A stretch of 64,000 bases of DNA from Bursaphelenchus xylophilus. Its lineage: Eukaryota; Nematoda; Chromadorea; Rhabditida; Aphelenchoididae. Below, in pieces: positions 13,201-26,927 of the stretch. The number at the start of each line of letters is the position of its first letter. Position 1 is the first letter of the stretch. The translations under genes were made by a program, and so were the position numbers. The notes under the pieces were generated by a model. The model made no database searches. It worked only from the letters and a program-made list of their open reading frames with translations, and was not told the origin of the DNA. Where the stretch lies: the NCBI GenBank assembly GCA_904066235.2, contig CAJFCV020000006.1:8060001-8124000 (forward strand), in the 5' to 3' direction.

Positions 13201-16200
13201 CGGTGAAGGGAAACGAGACTTCTGAGCCTTCTGAAGCCTCATCAATCGCTTTAAAAAGTAAATTACTTTACCTTTTCGCTTACAAAACTTGTCTTTACAA
13301 AAAAACACTTGTAATGCACATATTATCGTGTAGATCTCGAAATGAACGATTTCCAAACACCCTCAGAGCATTTCATCATTCAAAGTTCAATCAACTCGAT
13401 CATTCCATCAATTTCCAGTGTAAATTCAGGGGTCTTTTGGTCTAGCCTACTTTACGAACGAAGAAGGAAGAAACATTTCCATTATTCTGCACTCTAAACG
13501 CGTCTCAAGGGCTTGTAATTCCGATTGCTCGAGCGAGACCTTTGTTTTTGGCAAAACAAAAAAGACATCAGATTCTTGAAGTTGTTGTTGTAATACACCT
13601 TCATTTGAGACGGCAGCGGTGCCATAGGGGATTGTCAGTATTTTACTGATGGCTTTTTAACGACCTCAGCGTCCGTAAAATAATTTTTACTAACTTTTTA
13701 TAATTTATATTTCCACAAAAATTTTAAAAATTTCCTTAATGACGTAGATTACGTGAAAATAAAGCAGACCTCTACAAATTCAGAAGCCCTCAAATTTTTT
13801 GCTTCCAGAACCGATAACATCAAAAATCAGCGCCCTTATAAAATTGTAAAACTTTTTATTATAGCGCGCTTCTGAAAGAGAGCGCAAGGAGAAGAAAAGG
13901 GCGAATGAAACCATAAAAAGTTTTATTTTCCTCTGTCGGGATACGACTTTTTATGTTTTTATGGATGCAGGTAGACGTTAAAAGTCGTCTATTTTAGGGC
14001 TACAATACAGTGTCATCACTTCCTTCCGTAGAGTCAACCCTTTTACTTTTGGGTCAACTTTTTCTCTATTTTGGGCCATCTTTCTCTCCTACTTTTAGGT
14101 CTCATGGGTAATTTAAAACGAAGATTAATGGGTTCATTGATGTTCTCAACGGCCGAAAGTCATCTTACAATGACAAATACTCTTTCATCTTCAAGGGGAA
14201 GGACTTTCAATCATCTCGTCTTATGTCATTCATTCACTTTTTTGCTCAAAACTTGGGATTTCAGGTACGCAAACACTTGAGAATCACTCCAAATCATTCG
14301 AAAATAACTTGAAACTCCTTCTGAGCAAACGCTGTCAGAATCGAGAATCGGTTCTTTTTACAGATTGCATCAGAAGACGGCTCTGTGAATCTTTCTCTGC
14401 CTTTATTTATTTGAGTTTTCGCTTTTTCCCAGCACTTTTTGTCGCTCGAATTTCCATTTCCAATCAATTTTACTTTCCTTTTTGTTACTTTGTTTGCCTT
14501 TAATCGTAAGTTCAAAAGTCCCGAGTACAGTAGAAGTGGGGGCTTTTATTAAATTCCCAAAAACGTTCTGTTTGAGAGTCGGTGCACTTGTTTTGTAGAT
14601 TCTACATAATATCTGTGGGGTCCCGATTAGGTTGTTTTTCATGGAGAACATACCTCGGACAGCTCCGCAATTAATTATTTTGGCCCAGGCCACATCAGAA
14701 TTCGGGGCGGTATGATCTCGAATGAATATGTTCCTTGTAAACAGATGACTTTCTGTGGTTTCTGCTCCCTTCGTGTTGTTTTGCAGGGCCCAGGCACTGG
14801 CCAAAGTTCATCCCCGATCTCCAGCGCCTCTCTTTCCCTTCCTCGATCTCATTGGAAACCGTTGAATTTCCGATAAAAACATTAAAATAAATTTGAAACA
14901 ATCTTCATATCTGAGTGCTGTCAGGGAAGGCGGAAGACAGATGGTGGATCGATAAAAGAGTGCTTATTCTCTTAATTAATCCTCCAATTGGGCACCGACA
15001 ATGGTATAGACTCGATTTTATGACCCCTCATGTGTGTTGTACCCGAGATCCCATCCAATTTTTTGGAGATTTGATTTGAAGGGAAACAAAGCAGATCTAA
15101 AAGGACAGGCAGATTGACACTGCACAATCTAGACGATCAGCAGTTATAATAGTAGAATATTTGGGTAAAGTAAGATGAAATTTAATTTAAATTATCTGAG
15201 ACCCTCTAGATCTCCCGTTTTTCGTTCTTTGACCTTTCCTATGGAAAACTTCCCCGAAATTGTTACGCAATCGACAAGAGCGGGATCTATGAGTCCGGCT
15301 AAACCAACTTTTGAACTGGCCCCATGAATCAGGGGCAGGCAGCGAACAAACAAACACCTTTCCTCGCTCCTGAATTATTCGAATAATTTGGAAATTTGTT
15401 TGTTTGTTTCCTCGATTTTTGAAAAAAGATTAAAAGTCGTTTTCTATTTGAGTATTGCCGCTATTCTTCTGAGAAAAGCCGAGACAATGGGCCTCCAATC
15501 TGGTCCCGGATTATGTCAAAATACGGTCAGCATGACATCTTCTGTACGGCCCAGATGTTTGCGTCACCGGCAGGGATGAATAATCAGACCGCTGAAATTG
15601 ATTGAAAACCGTTAACACATGGCTTTTATTATATGTAAAGGCCGTTTAACGGAAATATTATAATGGCGTCTGAGTCTAAAAGTTCGCTCCACGTTCAATG
15701 CGTGCGGATTATATAGTTGTCACTGTCCAATTCCTTCGATTACTTTTCAGTTTTCATCGGTTTAAAAGTCATTTATTTTGTGCACGTTCTCCCTCCCTTC
15801 CCTGCAACTTAATATTCTTTTTCTTGTTCCGCCGATTACCCAATCAATTCTCGTTGTTTCTCTCTCCCTCTCTTCATTACGAATGCTCTTTCAGTGGGAG
15901 CGAAATTCAAGCCTGAACGAATCCATTAAAGGTGCTCCGTTTTGTAGATACGATTACCTGAACGCGGACAGGCGGCATACACATGAAATTCAAGCCTTGT
16001 GCCAATAGAGGGCCCCAAACAAACTAATTGGGTCCAGGTGATTAGTCCTCTATGTAAATCCGATAGCCACTAAGACGGGATATTGTTTTACGTAGCCAGG
16101 TGTCATCTAAACCGTTTTTATGAACCTTTTTATTACAATGACGTCATCATCCCTCGAGTATTGAATATTCCCGTCTCACCACTCACATTGTAAATCTTAT

Positions 16201-18000
16201 CAAAACGCCCTAAAAGTACAGTAAGCCTCATTATCTTGGGCGGAAAATTAATCGACAATCCGAGGGCCCGATCGCCTGGACCGTGATTTACGACTCCCGA
16301 AATGGAGTGGCTATATTAAAGAGGGACCACCATGCTTGCGACCTCAGTGCGATAACTGTAACTCGGACGAGTAATAAATGAGCGCCTCCCGAACATTTTT
16401 CGAATACAACTAGACATATGATCTACATTGTTAAAAAGAGAGCGCTGGAAGCAAAAAAAAGTTTTCGATTTTTCCTTTTTTGATGAATGGGAATTACATT
16501 TTACAATGAAAAAGTGGGAAAGAAATTGACATTTCATACTCGGTTCCTTCTACAGAATCTCCGAAGTAAACGGAGAGATAAGTGAGTCTTGTTTTAAAGG
16601 AGAAGTGATCGACTAATGGCCTTTTAGTTTAATCTACTGTTATCACATGTACAAGGTATTAATGGGTGAAGGTTATTGATGGGGAGAGTAAACGAGAGAA
16701 GGGGAGCTAATTGGACACTTGATGATATATTGTACTCGAACACCAGTGGATTTCATGTCATTAGAAGACCAGTAAAGGATCGTATTTTAAAAATAAACAA
16801 GACTTTTGGTAGGCGACGGCTCTGCAAACAAGTAGTAAGAAGTCACAAAGGATCCATTAGAAGTCTGCTCCCCGTATTGGAGGCTTAACTCCTGATTCCT
16901 GGCCCCTTTTCACGGAAGTTCCGTGAATTCAAAGTTCCATTTCTGCATTCAAAAAATCATCGGTTTCTAGTGCACTATGCTCCGATTGTTACCGACTGTC
17001 AGAACATCGCCGGATTTGCATATTCCCCATGATTTTTGTGTGGGGTCTGATATTTAAAACGATCCTCGGGCGTTTCGGGATCTCTTATAAGCATTTTTTA
17101 TTTATATTTGGGGCTATTGAGTCATAGTTATGCAAGGATCATTCGGGTCGGGTTGTATTATTGTTGGAGGTCTCCTTTCTCATGGATAATACGGCGGATG
17201 TGGGGTTCGGAGATCGTTTTTCCACTCTTTCCAACAACTTATTCTTTGTGCTTCCCGCGCTGATACGTTCTCCACGTTTCGTACTCGCTTGCCCCACGAA
17301 ATACGATCGTGGCGGAGCGTAGAGTCGGAGATTCGCGGCCCCATCTTTTCCTGATCAGCCCTGATCCCTTCTCCAAATACTTTCCCCATATTTTCGCGAT
17401 CTTTTTTATTTGCTTTTAATTTTCGAGAGTATTTTCTCGAGAAAAACCTCAAGTCCGATGGGATAAGCTCTCGAAAAATAATATTTGGGAAGACCAAGTA
17501 CCACCATCTCGTTGATAAAGCGCTTAATCGATGGGTAAAGGGGACAGGGACTGCCGGAGGGACTTAATGCGGAAGAAAGATGGCTGATAAGGGTGCAAAA
17601 AAGTTGAGCATCGGCCTTGTAATTACTCATTAAACCCGTGGATTCGCCCGAATTAACGGCTTTAGAGCGCCTTGCAAGCGGAGTCTCATAACTCAAGGCG
17701 ACTTGAATAATGGGGCCTGAACAATGATGCAAAAGATGTTAGCCGAGTTCATAAAAAACTGGTTCTTTGTACGGCTACCACATGTTTCGGAAAAAGTTTA
17801 TTCTAACCTTAAAATTGTTCGGAAAAACTCGTCGTCATGAGCCATTTTATGTAGCAATCAACGTATTTTGGTCAAGCTGGAAGTAATAAAAGTTGGTCTT
17901 TGAGGTCTTTAGATGTCTTATGGAGCTTTTAGAACCTAGAATAACGGCCTTTTAAAGCGGATAAATGACGTCCACATCCGTTCTCATGGCCTTATTTTTT
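7237..18000. other. Intergenic, no gene supported
   Basis: No convincing exon chain on either strand. An AATAAA at 7548-7553 could serve the exchanger gene. A C12-T7 homopolymer junction lies at 11410-11428. The block 11.8-12.2 kb is locally GC-richer, with overlapping open frames in several phases (up to 130 codons) that match no family and have no splice support. GCACGGTGC words occur at 10735-10743 and 11289-11297, an AP-2-like CCCTCAGGG at 10398-10406, and a full CRE (TGACGTCA) at 16139-16146. Confidence 0.5.
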
Positions 18001-21000
18001 TCAAATCACTTAGAAACGGTGATCAAAGAATTCGCAGACTTTCCCTGTAGTTTAATGTAATTTTATTCGAGATCCCAAATGATATCATTCGATCGAGAAC
18101 AGCGGGAATAAATCTCCGAAACAGAGAAAGGGGTTTTGATCGGATCAGGGGCAAAGGGTGCAGTTGCAAAATTCTTTAATAAAAAAATATTCTTTATGGG
18201 GTTATTGGGTGTTCTGCATCACAATCGGGTAGGGGGATGATAGGGGATTGTGATGGTAAAAGGGGAGATACAGACGACCATGAAACATGGTGGAATAAAC
18301 ATCGTCAACGTATTATACATGACGTGTTTTTTGTTATTTCCCGCTCATTAAATATGCAGAATAATCTCTATTTATGTCTTTGTTGACTCCGCTCTTTATG
18401 GACGGAGTAATCTCTTCCATTTCGAGTAATTTGGGGCGCAGAAAAAAGGCTGATTGGAATAATGTTGATCTTTACGCTCAATTCCGCTGTTTCGGATCAT
18501 TAGGGAAAGAGGTAGCGACGAGGAAAAAGGTCATTCAACGCGCTTGTATTCCCACTGAAATCGGATTCCAGAATGAATTTATTTATTTCGTATACAATGT
18601 GCAACGGTACTATATTTAGGGGGAAGGTATAATAATCATCATATTTCTTCCTTTTATTGAGTCTGCCCATAAAAGGAGATAAATATTTTGATCTCTGCGA
18701 ACAAACAGACAACCAACAGGGAAGTGCTTTCAAATGGCATTACTTTCTGAGTCCACCTCTCATAATTTACCGATATTTTGGAAGTTATTTCTCATCAGAC
18801 AGCCTTCCTCTTCCTTCTTGTTTTGTAGCATTTGAAACGCACTTTTAAGATGATCCTATTCAGCCCCATACAGACGACGACCTTTGCAATACGCGTGTTA
18901 TTATAACCTTTGGAATGTCGGCAGTAGCACTTCAAAAGATTCGCCGATAAACTGCCTGGCTTTCATAGAGAATGGGATTGTAATGGGCTTTTGATGAGGA
19001 TACATGTTGGTTATGGACTTTCGGTCTTTTGGAAACGATTTTCGGTCCGAGAACAGGGGGATTGGGAGATATATAGGGCTACAGGCATCCCTGAACAGAG
19101 GAAAGGAGTAGTTTAGAGCTTGTTCTATTAGATTATGTTCCTTTTGGGATCCTCGGAATGTCTCTTTTAGTTCATAGACAACAAGATTACTGTTACGCGA
19201 TCCCATTTCCATTGTTTTTGACCCCTAAACCAGCTTACAAACTAACCTAATTTCCCGCGCTGACCATTGACCGACCAGTCGGTTATACCACGGGAATCGG
19301 AGATCGTACTGTTCGTAAGTCCCATGCAGCGATCTTTGAAGCGGCCATCGCCTTGTTCAAACAGTTGAGCCCAAAAAAAGTGGGATCCGAGTGCAAAAGT
19401 TCGAAACTTTTTTGGCCAGCGGATCTATTTCGGATCAGTTGATTGCCCTCCTGTATTCTGAAGTCCAAACCTTTGGTTTCTTTATGGCGACGAAGAAACG
19501 CAAAAAATCAGCGGAGAAAATTTTGGATGAGGGGTTAAAGGAAAACGACGACGTTCGATTGTTTTCTCCCCCCTTTTTCTCCCAAAATCTTCGTTAAATT
19601 GGTTTTAACTTGCTTAAAAAATTATATTTCAAAGGGGGACGGGGCGTCTCGAAGGCGAATTTTTGACAAACTTTAGACTCTGAGGCATTACTGAAGGGTT
19701 TAGGTAGCCTTACGGTTATGATTACTCATCCATCTCTTTGATAAAGAAATTGGAATCAACTTGTTTTCGAAGAAATTTTAAGTTTCACAGGTTGTTTAAA
19801 CTTCCACGTTTCGTCTGCTAACTCACCTACAGCAATAATCTAAGCATTTTTCTATCTTGTGAACCCGAGACCCTTTGTCTTGCACTTTTCTCAGAGTTTC
19901 TCTCCTTCCAAAAAATACAAAATCTTATCAACCAGTCAGGCCGTTCAGAGATCAACCCCAGAGTCGTCCCCCTTAGTTTTTTTGAGGTTTTCGTTCTTGT
20001 GGTCCGGCCTGATAAATGGGCCTCATTCATCTCAAGGTTTCCGAGGCCGGCATCGCTCTTCATGAAGAGGCCTCGACATTGTCTTCGTGATCCCACAAAT
20101 TGGCGGATCCCCGAGTTTTTACCGACTTTTGCGAGAGATAAAGAAGTTACAGTATCCTTTTGAGCTTTCTGTTTCCCATTGGAAATGATTCTCAGTTGCT
20201 TCTTGGCGGCTGAATATGTGTTCAAACCCGCTGGAACTAGGGCCGGATCTTGATCTTTAAAAATTAGATCGGATTGGGTTGGGAAATGTGATGGGCTTCG
20301 GGTTTTATGGGTTTGGAATTGAGTAAACAAGTAAATTGGCGTGAGAAAAAGCATTTCAAAAGTCTTGTAAAAGGTGTTCGATGAGCTCTTGCATCTTTCT
20401 AAATTATCCATCCATTCCGATTCTCTCTGTTATCTGTTTATTTGCTTCTTCAAAATTCTCTTAATTTAAATTTATAAAACTCTTACAATATTCTTCTGAA
20501 AGTATTATTATATTTCAACTCTCTTTGCATTTGACGGCTCATGTTATCTCGTATTTGACTACTTTATCTTGTATTTGCATAATGCACATCACGATTTTTT
20601 ATCTCATTTTAGCGGCATCTCCACCTTCCAATTGCGCCGACCCCTAAAAGTAAACGAGCTGTGACAAAAAGACGTCTGAAGCGGCGTCTAGCCAGGGTGC
20701 GGCTTTTTTGCGTGATCCCCCGCCTTAGCCCTCCCCCCTTGCCATCCGAGCGCGACACTGATCCCAGGCGGCGACGCTTTACGACTCTGCATTTAGCACT
20801 AAAATTTATGGTTCTGCTTTCCTGACCGCATTCGATCGGGACTTTATACGAATCCCATAAACTGAACTAGTTTGTTTTTCGCCTTCCCCGCCAACTACAT
20901 CATTTCTCTACAATACCGCGCTTGTCATGACATGGGAACGGCGGTTGTTGTTTGTGTCGGGTATTTTTGAGGACATATTTGTGGGACTTTGCCAGCTAGT

Positions 21001-24000
21001 GGCCGGGTTTTAGAACCCATAAAAGCTGCTATTTTGGAATTTTTATGAAATTCCCCGCTTATTATGGGGCCATTAAGGGGTTTCTGTGATAGTTTTCAGT
21101 ATTTATTATCCGATTTTATTTGAAAACTTACCTTGTAAACATCCGTTCACAGTGTTGGCAAGAGTTTCGTGATTCGTTTTACAACCTTTCGATTACTTTT
21201 AAATCTCTTTCAGATACTTTTTCGAGAGTAAGAAGCAATTACAATAGTCCAAGAGCCACTGCCACGGTTCTCGCGCGATCGCCCCGCTCTACACGTACGT
21301 AATCTTCTTCTTCTTCTTTCGTTTTCTTCGTCTCTTATTCTTTCGCTTTTTTCGAATTGTGAAAAAAAAAACTTTTTTACAGTCATCGAGAAGAGAAAAG
21401 AGTAAGAGATGGGGAATTGAATTAGTTTCCAGTTGAACCAATTACTTCGCATTAAAAGAATGTCTCAGGAAAGGCGGTAGGCAGATGGATGTGTGATCTT
21501 TGGGCCGGACTTTTGAGGGATATCCAGCACAGGGCGGGTTGTAATTTGGGGGAGGTCATTTTGGTTGTTTTCCACTTAAAGGTGAATCCAGCTATCGACT
21601 TGCCTTTATTCTTTGTCCCAAACAAAGAAAAAAAAGGCTTTTCAAGCGCCGGTTGACTGACAGCCGGCTTCTCCATTTTTGGGCAAAACATTCTCAATTT
21701 GTTCTTACTGTAACTTTCGTAATTCCATCTGCTCTTTGGATTGTCGTTTACCTGATCGTAAAGTGTTTTGTTTCGGGACTAAAGGTTATTATGAGAGATC
21801 AGGCTGGGTCAAGGGTACTAATCTGAATCCACATAGCATTACAAGCCTCCTTGTTTACTGTACTTTGGATACAAGCACGCCCCTATTCCGAGCAAATTCA
21901 TTGAGCGGAATCGCGGCTAAACCAATTATATAATCATTATTATTCTTCGCGGGGATTTTGTAAATATTTTCTCTTATCCAAATATATATTCAGGTACATC
22001 CAACACATATAAAGGCGTGCATTCAAGCGAGCAGCGATTCAGAAGGACGGCGGGGAGAAGCCCTCGAAAAAACTAGATTCCAATGATTGCGGAGAGTGCG
22101 GTCGAGTGGGCTTGATCCGAAGTAACCGAACTCGGAAATGTGTCATTGCCTCAGGTCATGAATCCATTCCATCGACGGATTTGGAGAGGGCAGCTTGCAC
22201 TCAATAGAAGAGATATTTAGAGGGGCGGTTATAGTAATTACGGGCGTATAAAAAGGGAATATTTTTTAAAAGTAAACGCTGATATTCTGCATAGAGGAAG
22301 GAGCAGGACAATTCCTAGATTTAATGTGGAAGGTGTTAGTACGTTTTAGTTGTAAATTGTCTGTTGGTTCCTCTTCCCCGTTACTAGAACTACAACCCGA
22401 ATCAGTTTCGATAATTTGCCGCAATCGTCGCCCTCTTGTCCATGATCATTATCATCAATTACAATGTCTTTTTTTGCAGCGGTCATCTCATTAGCACGAT
22501 GATCACGTCCCCTCCTTCTCGGCGTCGTTTTCTTCTTTAATTCTTATTCAACTTTTACTCTCTCTGAGAAGGGGGGATATAAACAGGACACTCGTTTTCG
22601 GGTTCTGTAGTAATTGTTTGTTTGAGAGTGTTGAGGCCACCGCAAAAAATACACACCACAAACGCACACGCGTCAAGACAAATAAATAGACGGCCGGACG
22701 GTGCGCGAATCTCACGACGACTACCTGCCTACCTTCCCCAACCTACCTGCCTCCCCCCTTTCCACCACCGTCGTTGTCTTCCGCTCCCATTAGGAAAAAA
22801 CAGCGCTGCACCGTGCATCGTCCGTCCGCCGACCTTTGACCGGGCGAGGATTGTGAATACCGAGTGGAAGAGATCATGGATTCAGCCTTGACGGGCATTC
22901 TGGATCTTAATTAACTATCCATTTCGTGGTCAGTAAAGTGGAAAGCGGGTAAAGAAACAGTATTGGCATTCAAATTTAGGTTTCAAAATCTTCGCAGAGC
23001 CAAATACTTTATGACTAATTTTCGTCTCGATTAGGTGTTGTTTGAAGTGGGTTGCAATCTCCATAAACAACCCAGAACATTTCGTCGAAACCGTCGTCGA
23101 ATCCTTTCATTGAGTCATCGCTGGAGGCCGTTGTCGGGGCGACTCCCTTTGCAGTGGACGTTGACTGCTTTAATTGACGTTCCCATTGTTGTTACCGTAT
23201 TAGGGATATACCTTTCCTGGGTGCGGACCTTGTTTATGGGCTTGTTTTTACAGTAGTCGAGGCTGATCCCGGTCCTTTTATGTCGCTTTTATAACGTTTC
23301 TAATGGCTTTGGCCTTGATCTCCCCCCAAAAGCGGGGAGGGATTCTGTCCGGCTCCGGCGTCATCCGTCGTTGAATAACTAATGCGATGGAAAACGACGG
23401 GCCGAAACTCGATTCCACGGCGGCCACGGCACTAGAATTTCAAGCCCATGGCGGCAGATGGACGGACGGACAGTTGTGCAGGCCTGGGAAAGCGTCCCCG
23501 GCCTTGACGCACCTTTTTTTGGCTTTTCTTTAATTCGTTCGACGACGCATCGTGCATGCAGGTGTGTGCCTGAATAAGTGCGTGTTGAATGTCCAGCTGG
23601 AGCGGCGATTTGAAGGCGAAGCGCGCGCCGCTAACAACCCGGTTTCCGGGGGACACCACCACCAGAAAAACACGGATATGCACATATATAAGGCATGGAC
23701 GGACGGCGGTGGGGCACGCCAGCCAGCCTAATCGACCCCGACGCTCAATTAATATGCGGCGATTCAGCGAATTTCTGCGGGATTTCTGACGCTCGCCTTT
23801 CTCGGGCGTTGCTTGGATCTGCATCTGCCCTTGTCTTACTCTTGTCTCCCTTGGCTAACCGATGATCCCAATCGGTTTATTTTTTTGTTTATCTCGACCA
23901 CATCTGTTGGCCGAGAGAGGCGTCTGGATCCATGGCGGATTTAATTGGCCGATCTTTCTGATTGGGGCTGATTCGGTCTGATTGACCACCATCTGGGCCC
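18001..24000. other. Intergenic, no gene supported
   Basis: The longest open frame is a 194-codon minus-strand one at 19827-20411, which I do not recognise and which lacks splice or composition support. A pyrimidine-rich (CTT)n-like tract lies near 21303-21350. From about 22.6 kb GC content rises, with short CCTACCTGCC-like and GGAC-rich runs. Distal 5' UTR exons or enhancers of the IER-like gene at 26.9 kb could lie here, but nothing proves this. Confidence 0.4.
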
Positions 24001-26927
24001 AGCTAATCGAGCAGTGCCATGCTTGGCACGTGTAGAGAAATTGATGAGACGGGCTGAGCAATATGCGATATCGATAAAAGCATGTTTTGTTTTCATAAAC
24101 TAAGAATAGATTGGGATATTAGGATTCTCGGCGCTTTGAAGGTTGTTTTCCCTTGTGTTACAGTAACCCATCGCTTTTCGTATGTTTATCCGCTTCAAAG
24201 TCGGTCCACAATGGATGCTCCACTCCGGAGTGGCGGAGTATTTTCGAAAAGGGGTGGAGAAGAGGAGATGGGGATGTAGAGTGCACGGTGCGGAAACTAC
24301 GGCGTGAGGCGGGGCGGAGGATTCGAAAAAGTGAGCGGGGTGGGGGCGTGGTGCCAAGACGGGGGGCTTTGGACCCTTCAGAAAAAAAACGGGGAGCACA
24401 CGAAGATGGAGGGGCGAGCGGAGTTGGAGGGGTAGAAGGAGGGGAAGAAGGGTCGGTTCTCTCCCCTCTTTCCTTCTCCAACCCTGTAGAATAACTTTAA
24501 CCGCAATAAACTTTTACTGTTTTAAGCCGCAAATTAAACACTCGGAGCGGCCGAGGGGAGCATTAATATTCAGAGCGACGATTTGAATAATTATGTGGAG
24601 CCCTCGGTCGCAATTCCATAGCGACTGGACCCGGATTTGGAAGCGTTGTTGTTCCTTGACCATTCTTTTCCAAGGGCTCTCGTCCCCGGCCCCTTTCAAC
24701 ACGTACTTTGAATCCTTTCCAATGATAGCCCGCAGTGTTTTGACACCCCTTTTAACACCGATTTGATGATTCGTCAATTATGTAACGTCAATCTTGCTGA
24801 GTAATAAGCGCGACCTCAGCTTCTCTAGAGCGGACTTGAAGGACCTGGCGCATCCATAAAGCACCCTTTTATTTTCATGACTTCAAGACCTCAGAACGCA
24901 TTAATTACGCAATAGCGGGCCTCGCAAAGCCAGGTTTCATAACATTTATTAGCCCATATTCGGTACGTTCTTGCTTTTATTACCTCTGATGATACGGTGG
25001 CCCTTAAACGAGTCTGTCGAATAGCCCCCGAACCTACTAGACCATTAAACGTAAAGTCTCATAACAATTGTGACGAAGGTTATGTTTTTTTCCGGTTCAC
25101 CCCTCCACTACAGTCTTAGGACAGTTACACATTCCAAATGCACTATAATTCGATTAGATTCGCCGATCCCGCAGGCTGCGCTGCTTTTTCCGCCACGAGA
25201 GTTGGTTGACCTCCTGTTCTCAGCGATTTTCTCACCGTTTAGAATTTTGGGGAAACCCCTCTCTGTCACCGACTTTCTGTGTCCGTCTATCGGCTCCACA
25301 CGCACTCTCCTTCTCTCCACATAAAAAATCGAATGTATGCGGAGCAAGAGAGCACACGAAACGCGGAGAGACAGTCCTCTGCAAGAGTTTTGGAAGCAAA
25401 GAACAGGGAGGGCTGCACTCTATTGCCCCGTTTACGCAGCAATGCACTCATACCCCGTCCGGTGGCCCCCCGCTTCGTGCGGCGTTGTTGTTCCTGCTGT
25501 CCGCTTGGTTTCCTTTGCGCCTCGGCTGCCCCGCTGATTTGGGATGGAGCGGGGCGCGGCGGCGGGGCGAAAAAGGCCAAAGACTGCGCCCTCTCCCTTC
25601 CGCACACTCTCTCCGCCCCCTTTTCAATGGGGGCGTGGTCTGCGATAGAAGGGATTGAATGGGATGGCTGTTGTTCCGTCCGTTTCCACCCCTTCTCCCT
25701 GCCCCGTCTTTTCCTTCTTTTCATCCACATTCGAAAAGTCGGGGAGGGTAGGGCGAAAGAATGGGGGAAAGGAAAGGAAGAGGGGGGAATCGAAGCGAAG
25801 GGCTGTGTTCTCTGAAGCGAGGCTCTCCGGTCTTCGGTGTATGTGTATAGGGTCGAGATTAACTCTCTGCCTTCAACTTCATCATCTCCTTTGTATACTT
25901 TGTTTCCGTCCTAACTTGAACGTCATGTCCAATTGTCAAGTAATTTTCCCATAACTTTATGTCCAAAGAGCAGACGGAATGGTTTCCGATAGGTGCACTG
26001 GACTTTTCTTTCTTTGATTGAGCAATTTCCCTTGGCATTCGTTTCATACGTCTTGCCCTTTTATCCGACGATAGTACCAGACAGAACTGAGATTGGACTT
26101 TGAAAAAGTTTCGACCGGAAAGTGCAGTAGTCTGGTTGCATCGCCTCAGGGCAACCATTTGTCTTTTTTCGTTTTGGTTTTTTATGGGCCCGCGGTCCCA
26201 TTGACAGCACTTTTTCCTCTCTCTCCTTCGGCCTTAAGAGTGCACTGATAAGGCGCGCCAGTCAGTCTCGACCGAGTTTCCTTCTGATTTATTTTTTTCG
26301 ACGATGTTTTTTGATTTCTCCGCAGTATTCTTCATATTTTTTGGGGGAGTATTGATCAGATGAATCGGGTTTATTTTTGTTACTTCTTTCGCTCACGGAA
26401 CTGGCTGGAGGGGAGGGGGGAGAGAGTAGAGTGTGTTGTGAGTGCGTTGTATAATAATTTTACAAACATTGAGGGTAGTTAATTTCGCGTCATCGCTTTA
26501 ATACTTTTTGAGGGCTTGTTTAATATTAACTATTTGCAGACGGTCTCCATCACCGGGTTGACACACGCAAGTCGTCTCAACTCTCCGCATTACTGGTATC
26601 CCCAAAGAGCAAAGAATCCATTCCCTTCCCCACTACCGGTGTATCTCCCTTCGAAGGTGGCCCCGACGTCACTTGAATCGTGCCTTTTCCTTGATTAAGC
26701 CCCTTCTCCACCATTATTGACCATCGTGCGTATCTCGCCGTGCATTCGCGCCATCGGGTCCCTCATATCTCAGAATTGACTGGTTCCCCACAACCCCACG
26801 CACAATGAACGCTTAGGCAGCCCGGAACGGCGGCATAAGGAACGTTTTGACACTGGCGTCTGCAAGGTTTGGAGTTAAATAAACGGGTAGCAGCGAATTC
26901 ACACACAACAACCACACGAACACAACG
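24001..26927. promoter_or_regulatory. GC- and G-run-rich region upstream of the IER-like gene
   Basis: The stretch 24.2-25.8 kb is clearly more GC-rich than the surrounding AT-rich DNA. The plus strand carries many G3-G6 runs (24251-24440 and again near 26407-26425), compatible with G-quadruplexes, plus a GCACGGTGC word at 24283-24291. Overlapping long open frames occur in most phases and on both strands, which is what a GC-rich non-coding block produces, so I call no gene. Its position 1-3 kb before the IER-like start codon suggests a promoter or CpG-type element (inference). Confidence 0.35.

Noticed and set aside
12959..18676. CArG-box words (CCATAAAAGG, CCATTAAAGG) upstream of the IER-like gene, tempting as SRF sites
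   Set aside because: About five matches to CC(A/T)6GG are expected by chance in a window of this size and composition, and they lie 8-14 kb from the start codon.
19827..20411. 194-codon minus-strand open frame
   Set aside because: No recognisable domain, no splice or composition support, and it lies in a region where other random frames are common.
25206..25954. Several 100-178-codon overlapping frames on both strands
   Set aside because: High GC content lowers stop-codon frequency; none shows a family motif and they conflict with each other.
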